NCBI GenBank assembly: GCA_946221915.1
Contig: CAMIKG010000003.1
Span: 62,001 to 126,000 of the forward strand
From: an uncultured Erwinia sp.
Lineage (GTDB): Bacteria > Pseudomonadota > Gammaproteobacteria > Enterobacterales > Enterobacteriaceae
Length of the DNA: 64,000 nucleotides
Reading direction: 5' to 3'
Shown: positions 9,080 through 16,054 of the stretch, piece by piece
Position numbering within the stretch: position 1 is the first letter of the stretch
Layout: each line of letters begins with the position of its first letter
The notes under the pieces: model-generated
Databases searched by the model: none
The model's input: the letters and a program-made list of their open reading frames with translations, nothing else
Told to the model about the DNA's origin: nothing
Position numbers and translations under genes: made by a program

Positions 9080-9475
9080 ATGAAATTTACACGAGGAATT
9101 TCATTACTTCTGTTACTGGCCGTAATGACGGTAAGTGGATGTTCCACTTACCACGCCGTGCAACTCAGACAGGAGAATATCAGCGGCAGTTACCGCTACT
9201 ATCAACCAGAACCGTCGCTCTATGCGGGTGATACCATCAAATACCGGTTAAAAAACGGTGATAAAGGCGAGATGATTATCAGGAAGGTTGAACCTGCCGC
9301 AATCGTCGGAAGTTATGGTCAGTCTGTTCAGCTGGCCGATGTTGCCACGCTGGAAAGGAAAGAGTTTGCGAAGGGGAAAACCGCCGCCGCTGTCGGTGGT
9401 GGTGCAGTCGCGACTGCCGTGGTGCTTGGCGTGGCGTTTGCCGTTGCGCTGATCGGCTCAATCAAGGCGTTATAG
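9080..9475 (+). CDS. Small putative lipoprotein with a C-terminal membrane/glycine-rich segment
   Basis: A 131-residue protein with a lipoprotein signal: a basic start (MKFTRGIS), a hydrophobic stretch and the lipobox VSGC at residues 19-22, giving a mature CSTYHAVQLRQ. The middle (GDTIKYRLKNGDKGEMIIRKVEP) resembles a small beta-rich domain of the kind in short envelope lipoproteins. The last 35 residues are a Gly/Ala/Val-rich hydrophobic segment. I take ATG 9080, preceded by GGGGG, rather than an upstream in-frame GTG. Function is not recognised. Confidence 0.7.
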   Translation: MKFTRGISLLLLLAVMTVSGCSTYHAVQLRQENISGSYRYYQPEPSLYAGDTIKYRLKNGDKGEMIIRKVEPAAIVGSYGQSVQLADVATLERKEFAKGKTAAAVGGGAVATAVVLGVAFAVALIGSIKAL

Positions 9476-9482
9476 GGCAGAT

Positions 9483-9511
9483 GACCTCCTCTCAACGCGT
9501 GAGGGGAGGTC
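9483..9511. terminator. Hairpin after the lipoprotein gene
   Basis: GACCTCCTCTCA and its near-complement GTGAGGGGAGGTC form a long stem with a four-base loop just past the lipoprotein stop and before the end of the convergent glycosyltransferase gene. No long T run follows, so termination efficiency is uncertain. Confidence 0.5.
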
Positions 9512-9538
9512 AGTTCATCAAGGGCGGCTGTCAGGCAA

Positions 9539-10363
9539 TCATTTCGCCAGGGAAGAGAACAGCCATCTGAACCACCACAGGTGGCGCCACAAGGTGTGTT
9601 TCTCCTGTGCTGGCGCCGGACGTGAGAAACGTGCGGCAGTGTGCCAGCGGAAATTCAAAAACATCCGGCTGTGGCCGTGTTCGGCGCCGTACTCGCTGAC
9701 CTGCTGCTTTTTCTTCAGATCGATTGGCGTATTGCGTGACTGATCTCTCACCAGGCTGTGGTAGGCTTTTTTGCGGTTGAGTTCCCGCTCATAGCAGGTA
9801 TGTTTTTTTGGCAAATAACGCTGCCGTGAACCATGGTATTTGTGGTATTTGACAAACCGATAATCTTCACCGCCATGTCCACCCGAAAACTCTTCGTCGT
9901 AGCCAAAATGGCGCATAAAACGAGCTCGTGACATAAAGAATAGGTTACTGTGGCCTTTATACACTTTGCCAGTTGCAATATTGGTACGGTAGATCTTGTA
10001 GAAATCTCTTCCTGGGTTTTTATGGTTAATCAGATAAGCAAACGTTTCTGGTGGTAACTCATGGTCAAGGTCAGTCATCAGGATCTTGTCCGATTTAGCG
10101 TAAGTTACGCCAAGATTACGCGCTCCGCCCTGATTCCACATGATATCTTCTTCAATTCTTAGCCAGTGCAGATTCAGGTTGAAGTCAGGGATTTCATAGC
10201 TGATCGGGCTGCCATCATCGACAATTATAAATTGCACCTGGTCAAGAATTTCCTGCGGGTAGCCAGCATACTTCTCTAAAAGTTCAACGACGGAATTGAT
10301 ATTGTCCTGATTACAATAAAAGTGGGTGATGTAAGTCAGTTTTATATGCTGCCAGTCTTCCAT
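9539..10363 (-). CDS. GT-A fold glycosyltransferase (family 2-like)
   Basis: A 274-residue predicted sugar transferase. The N-terminal half has the nucleotide-binding elements of GT-A enzymes: LTYITHFYCNQ, FIIVDDGSP, GGARNLGVTYAKSDKILMTDLD. The last includes the DxD-type motif DLD (metal/UDP-sugar binding). GGHGGEDYRF matches the acceptor-side GGxGxED pattern of galactosyltransferase-like family 2 enzymes. The C-terminus is basic and aromatic-rich (WWFRWLFSSLAK), suggesting membrane association. It stands alone between a lipoprotein gene and cueR, in a position with no E. coli counterpart. Donor and acceptor sugars are unknown. Confidence 0.75.
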   Translation of the reverse strand: MEDWQHIKLTYITHFYCNQDNINSVVELLEKYAGYPQEILDQVQFIIVDDGSPISYEIPDFNLNLHWLRIEEDIMWNQGGARNLGVTYAKSDKILMTDLDHELPPETFAYLINHKNPGRDFYKIYRTNIATGKVYKGHSNLFFMSRARFMRHFGYDEEFSGGHGGEDYRFVKYHKYHGSRQRYLPKKHTCYERELNRKKAYHSLVRDQSRNTPIDLKKKQQVSEYGAEHGHSRMFLNFRWHTAARFSRPAPAQEKHTLWRHLWWFRWLFSSLAK

Positions 10364-10572
10364 TAGGGACTCTTTTAATAATAAGGTTTTTGGGGAAAAG
10401 CGTATTTTAAACGCCCCAGGCTTCGTGCTTCAATCACTAATAATGATACTCGAAATCAATTGGCTGCTCTGCAACTTCCGCAGGATCCTGTGCTGCCGCT
10501 TTGCTTTATCTTTAACAGAGCGTACTGTTGGCACTGAACAGCGTGCTTTCAGTTAACGCGCAGGGAGGAAAA

Positions 10573-10995
10573 ATGAATATCAGCGATGTGGCAAAAAAAA
10601 CCGGGCTGACCAGCAAGGCAATCCGTTTCTATGAGGAAAAAGGGCTGGTGACTCCGCCACTGCGCAGTGAAAATGGCTACCGCAGTTACACCGGTAAACA
10701 CATTGACGAGCTGGTGCTCCTGCGTCAGGCACGTCAGGTAGGGTTTAATCTGGACGAGTGCCGGGAGATGGTGGCGCTGTTCAATAACCCGGAACGGCAC
10801 AGTGCCGATGTCAAAGCTCGCACCCTTGATAAGGTCGCGGAAATTGAAGCCCACATTGCCGAATTAAACCAGATGCGTGAACGCCTGCTGGCGCTGGCGA
10901 ATGACTGCCCGGGAGATGACAGCGCCGACTGCCCGATCATTAATCATCTGGCTGGCTGCTGCCACTCCGCGAAAACCACTAATGGCGGGGCGTAA
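10573..10995 (+). CDS. cueR: CueR, MerR-family Cu(I)-responsive activator
   Basis: Cytoplasmic copper sensor that activates copA. The N-terminal MerR helix-turn-helix (MNISDVAKKTGLTSKAIRFYEEKGL) is followed by a dimerisation helix and the metal loop C-P-G-D-D-S-A-D-C near residues 112-120, the Cys pair with eight-residue spacing typical of CueR. The C-terminal HLAGCCHSAK tail is also CueR-like. ATG 10573 follows AGGGAGG. The 3' end overlaps the convergent ybbJ by 17 bases. Unlike in E. coli, copA is separated from cueR here by a lipoprotein and a glycosyltransferase gene. Confidence 0.95.
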   Translation: MNISDVAKKTGLTSKAIRFYEEKGLVTPPLRSENGYRSYTGKHIDELVLLRQARQVGFNLDECREMVALFNNPERHSADVKARTLDKVAEIEAHIAELNQMRERLLALANDCPGDDSADCPIINHLAGCCHSAKTTNGGA

Positions 10996-11428
10996 TCCGT
11001 AAGGTTATGCCTTCGATGGCGATGACGGTGACCTCACTGCCTGCGGGCAGATCGCTGTCAGCCTGAACACGCCAGCTGCTGTCACCAATTTTTACGTGCC
11101 CCACGCCATCAACCAGCCCGCTCTGCAGCGTGAAATGGCGACCAATCAACTGATTGCCGCGCTGGTTCAGGGTATTAGGCGTCTGTTGCCGTTCACGCCG
11201 CTGCATCCAGCGAAACCAGAAAAAGGCCGATGCCATGGTTAATAGCGCAAAAATCACGCCCTGCCATTCCCATGAGAGCGGCAGCAGCCAGACCAGCACC
11301 CCGACCAGCACCGCAGAGATACCGCTCCACAGCAGATAGCCGTTAGTGCCCAGCATTTCGGCCGCCAGCAGCAGGCCGCCCAGCGTGAGCCAGAACCAGT
11401 GTGGATGAACCAGGATTGCCGCCAGCAT
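10979..11428 (-). CDS. ybbJ: YbbJ, NfeD-family membrane protein
   Basis: A 149-residue NfeD-like protein: an N-terminal membrane region with several hydrophobic segments (FWLTLGGLLLAAEMLG, GISAVLVGVLVWLLPL, GVIFALLTMASAFFWF) and a C-terminal OB-fold domain (GHVKIGDSSWRVQADSDLPAGSEVTVIAIEG). NfeD proteins pair with SPFH/stomatin proteins. The preceding gene, qmcA, is a stomatin and overlaps this ATG, so the two form a translationally coupled operon. The precise cellular role is not settled. Confidence 0.9.
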   Translation of the reverse strand: MLAAILVHPHWFWLTLGGLLLAAEMLGTNGYLLWSGISAVLVGVLVWLLPLSWEWQGVIFALLTMASAFFWFRWMQRRERQQTPNTLNQRGNQLIGRHFTLQSGLVDGVGHVKIGDSSWRVQADSDLPAGSEVTVIAIEGITLRITPRH

Positions 11429-12345
11429 CAGTTTTTACTCCGATCCTGTTGCGTTTCTTTAAACAACTCGCTGATCCCGGCAATCGACCCCATCAGACTG
11501 CTGGCCTCCAGAGGCATCAGAACCACTTTACTGTTGTTCGCCGAGCCAATTTTTTGCAGCGCATCAGTGTATTTTTGCGCCACAAAGTAGTTCACTGCCT
11601 GCAGATTGCCGTCGGCGATGGCATCTGACACCATTTGGGTGGCACGCGCTTCAGCCTCGGCGGCACGTTCACGCGCTTCCGCCTGCAGAAAGGCAGACTG
11701 ACGCTCACCTTCAGCTTTTAAGATCTGCGACTGTTTATCCCCTTCTGCACGCAGGATCGCCGCCTGACGAATCCCTTCTGCTTCGAGAATATCGGCACGT
11801 TTGGTCCGTTCTGCCTTCATCTGTGCGTTCATCGACGCAATCAGCTCGGCAGGTGGGCGCACATCGCGAATTTCAATACGCGTCACCTTCACGCCCCACG
11901 GGTTGGTGGCTTCATCAACGATATGCAACAGGCGGGTGTTTATGTTATCGCGCTGTGACAGCATCTCATCCAGTTCCATTGACCCCAGCACGGTACGGAT
12001 GTTGGTCATCGTCAGGTTAAGGATCGCCAGATTAAGATTGCTGACTTCATAGGCCGCACGCGCCGCATCAACCACCTGAATAAAGCAGACGGCATCAATG
12101 GTGACATTGGCGTTATCTTTGGAGATGATCTCTTGCGAAGGGATATCGACCACCTGTTCCATCATATTAATCTTGCGACCAACACGATCCATAAAGGGGA
12201 CGATCAGACTCAGACCCGGCGTCAGGGTTTTGGTGTAACGGCCAAAGCGTTCAACGGTCCACTGATACCCCTGAGGCACAATTTTCACCCCAGACCAGAC
12301 TACGATAAGCGCCAAAATAATCAGCACTGGAATAACGGCTAACAT
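11428..12345 (-). CDS. qmcA: QmcA, SPFH/stomatin-family membrane protein
   Basis: A 305-residue stomatin-like protein: an N-terminal membrane anchor (MLAVIPVLIILALIVVW), an SPFH/Band 7 domain (about 20-210, including VPQGYQWTVERFGRY, TPGLSLIVPF, WGVKVTRIEIRDV), then a charged coiled-coil of alternating Ala/Glu/Arg (AERTKRADILEAEGIRQAAI onwards). The family forms large membrane cages, and E. coli QmcA is known as a multicopy suppressor linked to membrane proteostasis. It overlaps ybbJ and is the upstream gene of the pair. Confidence 0.92.
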   Translation of the reverse strand: MLAVIPVLIILALIVVWSGVKIVPQGYQWTVERFGRYTKTLTPGLSLIVPFMDRVGRKINMMEQVVDIPSQEIISKDNANVTIDAVCFIQVVDAARAAYEVSNLNLAILNLTMTNIRTVLGSMELDEMLSQRDNINTRLLHIVDEATNPWGVKVTRIEIRDVRPPAELIASMNAQMKAERTKRADILEAEGIRQAAILRAEGDKQSQILKAEGERQSAFLQAEARERAAEAEARATQMVSDAIADGNLQAVNYFVAQKYTDALQKIGSANNSKVVLMPLEASSLMGSIAGISELFKETQQDRSKN

Positions 12346-12403
12346 AATAAACCTCCCGACTGTTTAACTGACGGGCCGAGTCGCTTCAGCCCGTTTAGGG
12401 TTC

Positions 12404-13261
12404 CTAGTACAGCAGCGAATAGAGCTGACGACGGTATTTGGCCGCCAGAGCATCGCCGGTACCGAGCGCTGCCAGAATTTCCTGCAGCATCTTACGTGCC
12501 TGACCATCCGCGGCAGCCAAATCGTGTTTCAGGTGACTGAACAGCAATTCCAGTGCTTCTTCGTTACGGCCGACCTGGTGCAGCTGTAACGCCAGCTTTG
12601 TCGCCAGTTCGGCATTGTCAGGATCGGCGTCGATTTGTTGTTGCAGTTGCTGGATCTCTGGCGTGTCGGCAGCCTGTTTCAGCAGATCGATTTGTGCTTT
12701 CAGCCCCTGATAGCGGGTATCCTGATCCTGCAATGGCACCACTGCGAGCACGGCTTCCGCTTCCTCACTGCGATTCAGTGTGATCAGCACTTCCGCCAGC
12801 AGAAAACCGATTTCACTGGCCTGGTTGCTTAACTGCCAGGCGTCTTTCAGCAGCGGCAGGGCGTCGAGCGGTTTTCCTTCATCCATCAGCGCCAGCGCCT
12901 GCTGTGCTTTCAGCTCTTCTTCGCGCGGCAGGACTTTTTCCAGCAGGGCGCGGATGGCTTCTTCTGGCTGTGGACCCTGGAAACCATCGACGGGCTGACC
13001 ATTCTGGAACAGATAAACGGTGGGAATAGAACGCAGGCCGAACTGTGCCGCCACAGCCGGTTCCGCATCACAATCCAGCTTCGCCAGAATAAACTGACCG
13101 GCATGCTCCTGGGCCAGACGTTCCAGAACCGGCGTCAGTTGCAGGCAGTGCTGGCTGCGTTCTGACCAGAAGTAGAACAGCACCGGAAGGTGCATTGATT
13201 GTTCCAGCGTCTGATGCAGGTTAGATTCGTTGATATCAATAATCGAAGCTTGTGGTGACAT
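12404..13261 (-). CDS. cnoX: CnoX (YbbN), thioredoxin-TPR chaperedoxin
   Basis: A 285-residue cytosolic holdase that protects substrates under hypochlorous acid and transfers them to GroEL or DnaK in E. coli. An N-terminal thioredoxin fold (about 1-110) has the degenerate active site S-Q-H-C in FWSERSQHC, the same non-redox motif as E. coli, then IPTVYLFQNGQPVDGFQG. A TPR-like helical domain fills the rest. Start ATG 13261 (MSPQASIIDIN) is chosen over an upstream in-frame extension because it gives the E. coli length (284). It is about 60 bases from qmcA. Confidence 0.93.
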   Translation of the reverse strand: MSPQASIIDINESNLHQTLEQSMHLPVLFYFWSERSQHCLQLTPVLERLAQEHAGQFILAKLDCDAEPAVAAQFGLRSIPTVYLFQNGQPVDGFQGPQPEEAIRALLEKVLPREEELKAQQALALMDEGKPLDALPLLKDAWQLSNQASEIGFLLAEVLITLNRSEEAEAVLAVVPLQDQDTRYQGLKAQIDLLKQAADTPEIQQLQQQIDADPDNAELATKLALQLHQVGRNEEALELLFSHLKHDLAAADGQARKMLQEILAALGTGDALAAKYRRQLYSLLY

Positions 13262-13341
13262 GAATTCGTCTCTTTTGCTGGTGACTTTGTAACAATATTG
13301 GGACGTAACGCCCCTCTTCAAGCGAAATTATGCATACGCGC

Positions 13342-14115
13342 TTAGTTCGTGCGCAAAATGCGATCCAGTATCCAGCCTGGCAACAGACGGCGCAGGATGC
13401 TCATGGCATGCGCCACTAAGGTCACCGGATAACGTAATTTCGGCGAACGGCTCTCCAGTGCATGGTGTAACTTCGGCAGTACCGCTTCCGCAGGCAGGGT
13501 GAAGCGTGCTGCGATGCCGGGATTCTTCACCGGTTTATCCTGCTGGGTTTGATTAACATTTGCCGTGAAGTGAGTCTCAATGGGGCCGGGTTCAATCAGG
13601 CTAACGGTGACGCCAGTTCCATGCAGCTCCATGCGCAGGGCGTCCGACCAGGCTTCCAGCGCATATTTACTGGCGGCATAGGCGCCGCGGCGTGGGGTGG
13701 AAATCAGCCCCAGCACTGAGCTGGTATTGATAATGCGTCCTGCGCCGCCTGCCTGCAGCGCGGGCAGCAGCAACATAGTTAACTGATGGGTGCCGAAAAA
13801 ATTAGTAGAGAATTGCTGCTCCAGTTGCTGTCGCGACAGGGTATCTAATGCGCCATATACGCCGTAACCGGCATTATTAAACAGGGCGTACAGCTGATTA
13901 TCGCACAGTGTCAGCACCTGCTGCGCCGCCTGTTCCACGCTCTCGGGATCGTCAAGATCGAGCGTAATGCCAGTAAACCCCAGCTGATTCATCCGCGCCA
14001 CATCTTCGGCCTTGCGGCAGGCGGCAAAAACCTGATAGCCGCGACGCTGTAAATCGCTAGCGGCGACCAGGCCAATGCCGCTCGAACAACCGGTAATTAA
14101 AATCGATTTCTGCAT
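13342..14115 (-). CDS. ybbO: YbbO, short-chain dehydrogenase/reductase
   Basis: A 257-residue classical SDR with the dinucleotide motif TGCSSGIG (residues 8-15), NNAGYGVYG, the catalytic Ser in INTSSVLG and YAASK with the catalytic Tyr and Lys. The C-terminus (RYPVTLVAHAMSILRRLLPG) is hydrophobic. E. coli YbbO is reported to reduce aldehydes with NADP(H). ATG 14115 (MQKSILITGC) is preferred over an in-frame GTG four codons upstream because AGAGG lies just ahead of it. Confidence 0.88.
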   Translation of the reverse strand: MQKSILITGCSSGIGLVAASDLQRRGYQVFAACRKAEDVARMNQLGFTGITLDLDDPESVEQAAQQVLTLCDNQLYALFNNAGYGVYGALDTLSRQQLEQQFSTNFFGTHQLTMLLLPALQAGGAGRIINTSSVLGLISTPRRGAYAASKYALEAWSDALRMELHGTGVTVSLIEPGPIETHFTANVNQTQQDKPVKNPGIAARFTLPAEAVLPKLHHALESRSPKLRYPVTLVAHAMSILRRLLPGWILDRILRTN

Positions 14116-14291
14116 AAGCCTCTGCACTAAGTTATGGTTTCAGACGTGCGTTAATTTCCCCTGAGTTTACACCTTCCGCCACAGAGATGGCATTAATTAG
14201 TTAAAATAAAAATAATACATCTGAAAGTAATATTTAAAGATTATTGGTTGTCGTAACGGTAATTAATATGATGAATAATTAATGGTAATTT

Positions 14292-14321
14292 TTGATAGGC
14301 AAAAAATAAATATTGTGTAGA
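14292..14321 (+). promoter_or_regulatory. Putative hok mRNA promoter
   Basis: -35 TTGATA (14292-14297) and -10 TGTAGA (14316-14321) are spaced by 18 bp in an AT-rich stretch, predicting a transcript starting near 14328. Ending at the hairpin around 14669, the mRNA would be about 340 nt, a normal hok mRNA length with a long untranslated leader. Confidence 0.55.
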
Positions 14322-14361
14322 CTCTGCGCTGGGTGCTCTGGATCTTTTTGTCCGGAGCATA

Positions 14362-14430
14362 AGCAAAGGACAGAAAGAGAAAGGCCCCATTCCGATTATC
14401 ATCGAAACGAGGCCGCTCTCATGCCCAGAC
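14362..14430 (-). ncRNA. Sok-like antisense RNA
   Basis: On the minus strand a promoter TTGCCT (14460-14465), 17-bp spacer, TACCAT (14437-14442) would start a short RNA near 14430, antisense to the hok leader. The transcript contains GGCCTCG...GGGGCC, the outer stem arrangement of E. coli Sok RNAs, with an inner CGATGATAATCG hairpin (around 14393-14404) and a T-rich end (TTTCTCTTT). This matches antisense control of translation of the toxin. Ends are estimated. Confidence 0.7.
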
Positions 14431-14477
14431 AGCGTGATGGTAGCCTTTTACCCGCCGTGAGGCAAGGAGAGAAGGCA

Positions 14478-14627
14478 ATGACGCCATTAATAACCAGGTT
14501 ACTGAAGCTGTTAATTATTTGTGTGACAATAGTTGTTGTCATCGGATTATTGCGTAGTTCACTTTGTGAAGCACATATCAGACGTGGCAACCTGGAAATT
14601 AAGGCAATATTGACCTGTCAATCCTGA
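14478..14627 (+). CDS. Hok/Gef-family type I toxin peptide
   Basis: A 49-residue single-span membrane peptide. One hydrophobic helix (LLKLLIICVTIVVVIGLL) is followed by the Hok signature SLCEAHIRRGNLEIKAIL, closely matching S/DLCExxxRxGxxEVxA of HokA-E and Gef. Hok peptides depolarise the inner membrane when the antisense RNA is lost. AAGGAGAGAAGG precedes the ATG. The peptide appears intact. It lies between ybbO and tesA, which are adjacent in E. coli, so the locus is an insertion. Confidence 0.85.
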   Translation: MTPLITRLLKLLIICVTIVVVIGLLRSSLCEAHIRRGNLEIKAILTCQS

Positions 14628-14638
14628 CGGTAAGGCAA

Positions 14639-14669
14639 CCCAACGGCGGGGAATATCCCCGCCTGTTGG
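14639..14669 (+). terminator. Terminator of the hok-like mRNA
   Basis: CCAACGGCGGGG and CCCCGCCTGTTGG form a long GC-rich stem with a five-base AATAT loop shortly after the Hok stop codon, followed by TTGTC. It fits the 3' hairpin that stabilises hok mRNAs. Confidence 0.6.
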
Positions 14670-14749
14670 TTGTCAGGCAGGATCCGCGAGCACCCGTCTG
14701 CGCTAATCATTTGATTTTCATCCCTCAGCCCCGCGATTTTTGCATAACT

Positions 14750-15397
14750 TTACCTGCTAACCTTACCGCTGTCGGTCGACTCATGCTTAACTAAGGGAGC
14801 CAGCTGGGTAGCCATCAGGTCGGCGATAAAGGGTTGCGCGGCAGGGTTTGGGTGGATGCCATCCTGCTGCATCCATTCCGGTTTCAGGTAGACCTGCTCC
14901 ATAAAGAACGGAACCAGTGGAATGTCATACTCCTGCGCCAGCTTCGGATAGATCCCGCTAAACGCTTCATTATATCGGCGCCCATAATTTGCTGGCAGAC
15001 GAATCTGCATCAGCAGTGGTCTGGCGTTGGCGGCTTTGATTGCGGTAATAATATTACGCAGATCCTGCTCAATATTTTGTGGCGGGAAACCGCGTAAACC
15101 GTCATTGCCGCCCAGTTCGATCAGCACCCACTGCGGCTGATGTTGTTGCAACAGTGCCGGTAAGCGGCCCAGTCCCTGAGTGGCGGTATCGCCGCTGATA
15201 CTGGCGTTAATCACGTCAGGTTTTTGTTGCCATTTATCATTCAGTAGCGCAGGCCAGGCCGTGCTGGCAGACATCCGATAGCCAGCGCTTAAGCTGTCGC
15301 CAAGGATTAGCAACGTATCCGCCGCGGCCGTACGCGTAATCAGCAGTAATAATAACAGGAAGGGATAATGCCAGCGGAAAACATTCTTGAAGTTCAT
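14750..15397 (-). CDS. tesA: TesA, periplasmic acyl-CoA thioesterase I / lysophospholipase L1
   Basis: SGNH-family esterase. The 215 residues start with a signal peptide (FLLLLLLITRTAAA) then DTLLILGDSLSAGYRM with the block-I catalytic Ser. The block-III GGNDG and the C-terminal DGIHPN catalytic Asp/His follow. Start ATG 15397 (MNFKNVFRWHYPF) matches E. coli TesA. The first 30 bases overlap, on the opposite strand, the start of ybbA, so the two promoters must lie inside each other's coding sequences. Confidence 0.95.
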   Translation of the reverse strand: MNFKNVFRWHYPFLLLLLLITRTAAADTLLILGDSLSAGYRMSASTAWPALLNDKWQQKPDVINASISGDTATQGLGRLPALLQQHQPQWVLIELGGNDGLRGFPPQNIEQDLRNIITAIKAANARPLLMQIRLPANYGRRYNEAFSGIYPKLAQEYDIPLVPFFMEQVYLKPEWMQQDGIHPNPAAQPFIADLMATQLAPLVKHESTDSGKVSR

Positions 15398-16054
15398 CGT
15401 CTTAGTAAGTCCGTCGGTCAGGGTGAGCATCAGCTAAACATCCTTACCGGAGTTGAGCTGGTTGTCAAACCGGCGCAGACCATTGCGCTGATTGGTGAAT
15501 CGGGGTCGGGCAAATCCACGCTGTTGGGGATTCTGGCCGGACTGGATGATGGCAGTGATGGTGAAGTGTTCCTCGCCGGAGAAGCGTTACACCAGCTGGA
15601 CGAGGAGCAGCGTGCTGAACTGCGTGCCCGCCATGTCGGCTTTGTTTTTCAGTCGTTTATGCTGGTGCCGACGCTGAATGCGCTGGAGAACGTCCAGTTG
15701 CCAGCGCTGTTACGCGGCGACAGTGACAGTCAGAGTCGTGAACAGGCGAAAGCCTTGCTGACGCAACTGGGGCTGGCGGAGCGTCTGCACCATCTCCCGG
15801 CACAGCTCTCCGGCGGCGAGCAGCAGCGCGTGGCGCTGGCGCGTGCGTTTAATGGCCGTCCGGCGCTGCTGTTTGCTGATGAGCCGACCGGTAATCTCGA
15901 CCGTCAAACCGGCGACCGCATTGCTGATCTGCTGTTCTCCCTCAATCGTGATTTTGCCACCACCCTGATTCTGGTCACCCATGATGAGCAACTGGCGGCG
16001 CGCTGCGATCGCCGTCTGCGTCTGCGCGACGGCAAATTGTGGGAGGAGGTATGA
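15368..16054 (+). CDS. ybbA: YbbA, ABC transporter ATP-binding protein (MacB/LolD-type)
   Basis: A 228-residue ATPase of the mechanotransmission ABC class. Walker A GESGSGKST, signature LSGGEQQRVALARA, Walker B ALLFADEPTGNLD and switch His in LVTHD are all present. It overlaps ybbP by an ATGA junction, so ATPase and membrane subunit are translationally coupled. The function of YbbAP in E. coli is associated with the neighbouring tesA; substrate is not established from sequence. Confidence 0.93.
   Translation: MPAENILEVHRLSKSVGQGEHQLNILTGVELVVKPAQTIALIGESGSGKSTLLGILAGLDDGSDGEVFLAGEALHQLDEEQRAELRARHVGFVFQSFMLVPTLNALENVQLPALLRGDSDSQSREQAKALLTQLGLAERLHHLPAQLSGGEQQRVALARAFNGRPALLFADEPTGNLDRQTGDRIADLLFSLNRDFATTLILVTHDEQLAARCDRRLRLRDGKLWEEV

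Noticed and set aside
14313..14480. In-frame N-terminal extension of the Hok peptide
   Set aside because: It starts in the untranslated leader at a poor site and crosses the antisense region; the ATG at 14478 has a strong ribosome site and gives the family length. A mok-like regulatory frame could not be assigned.
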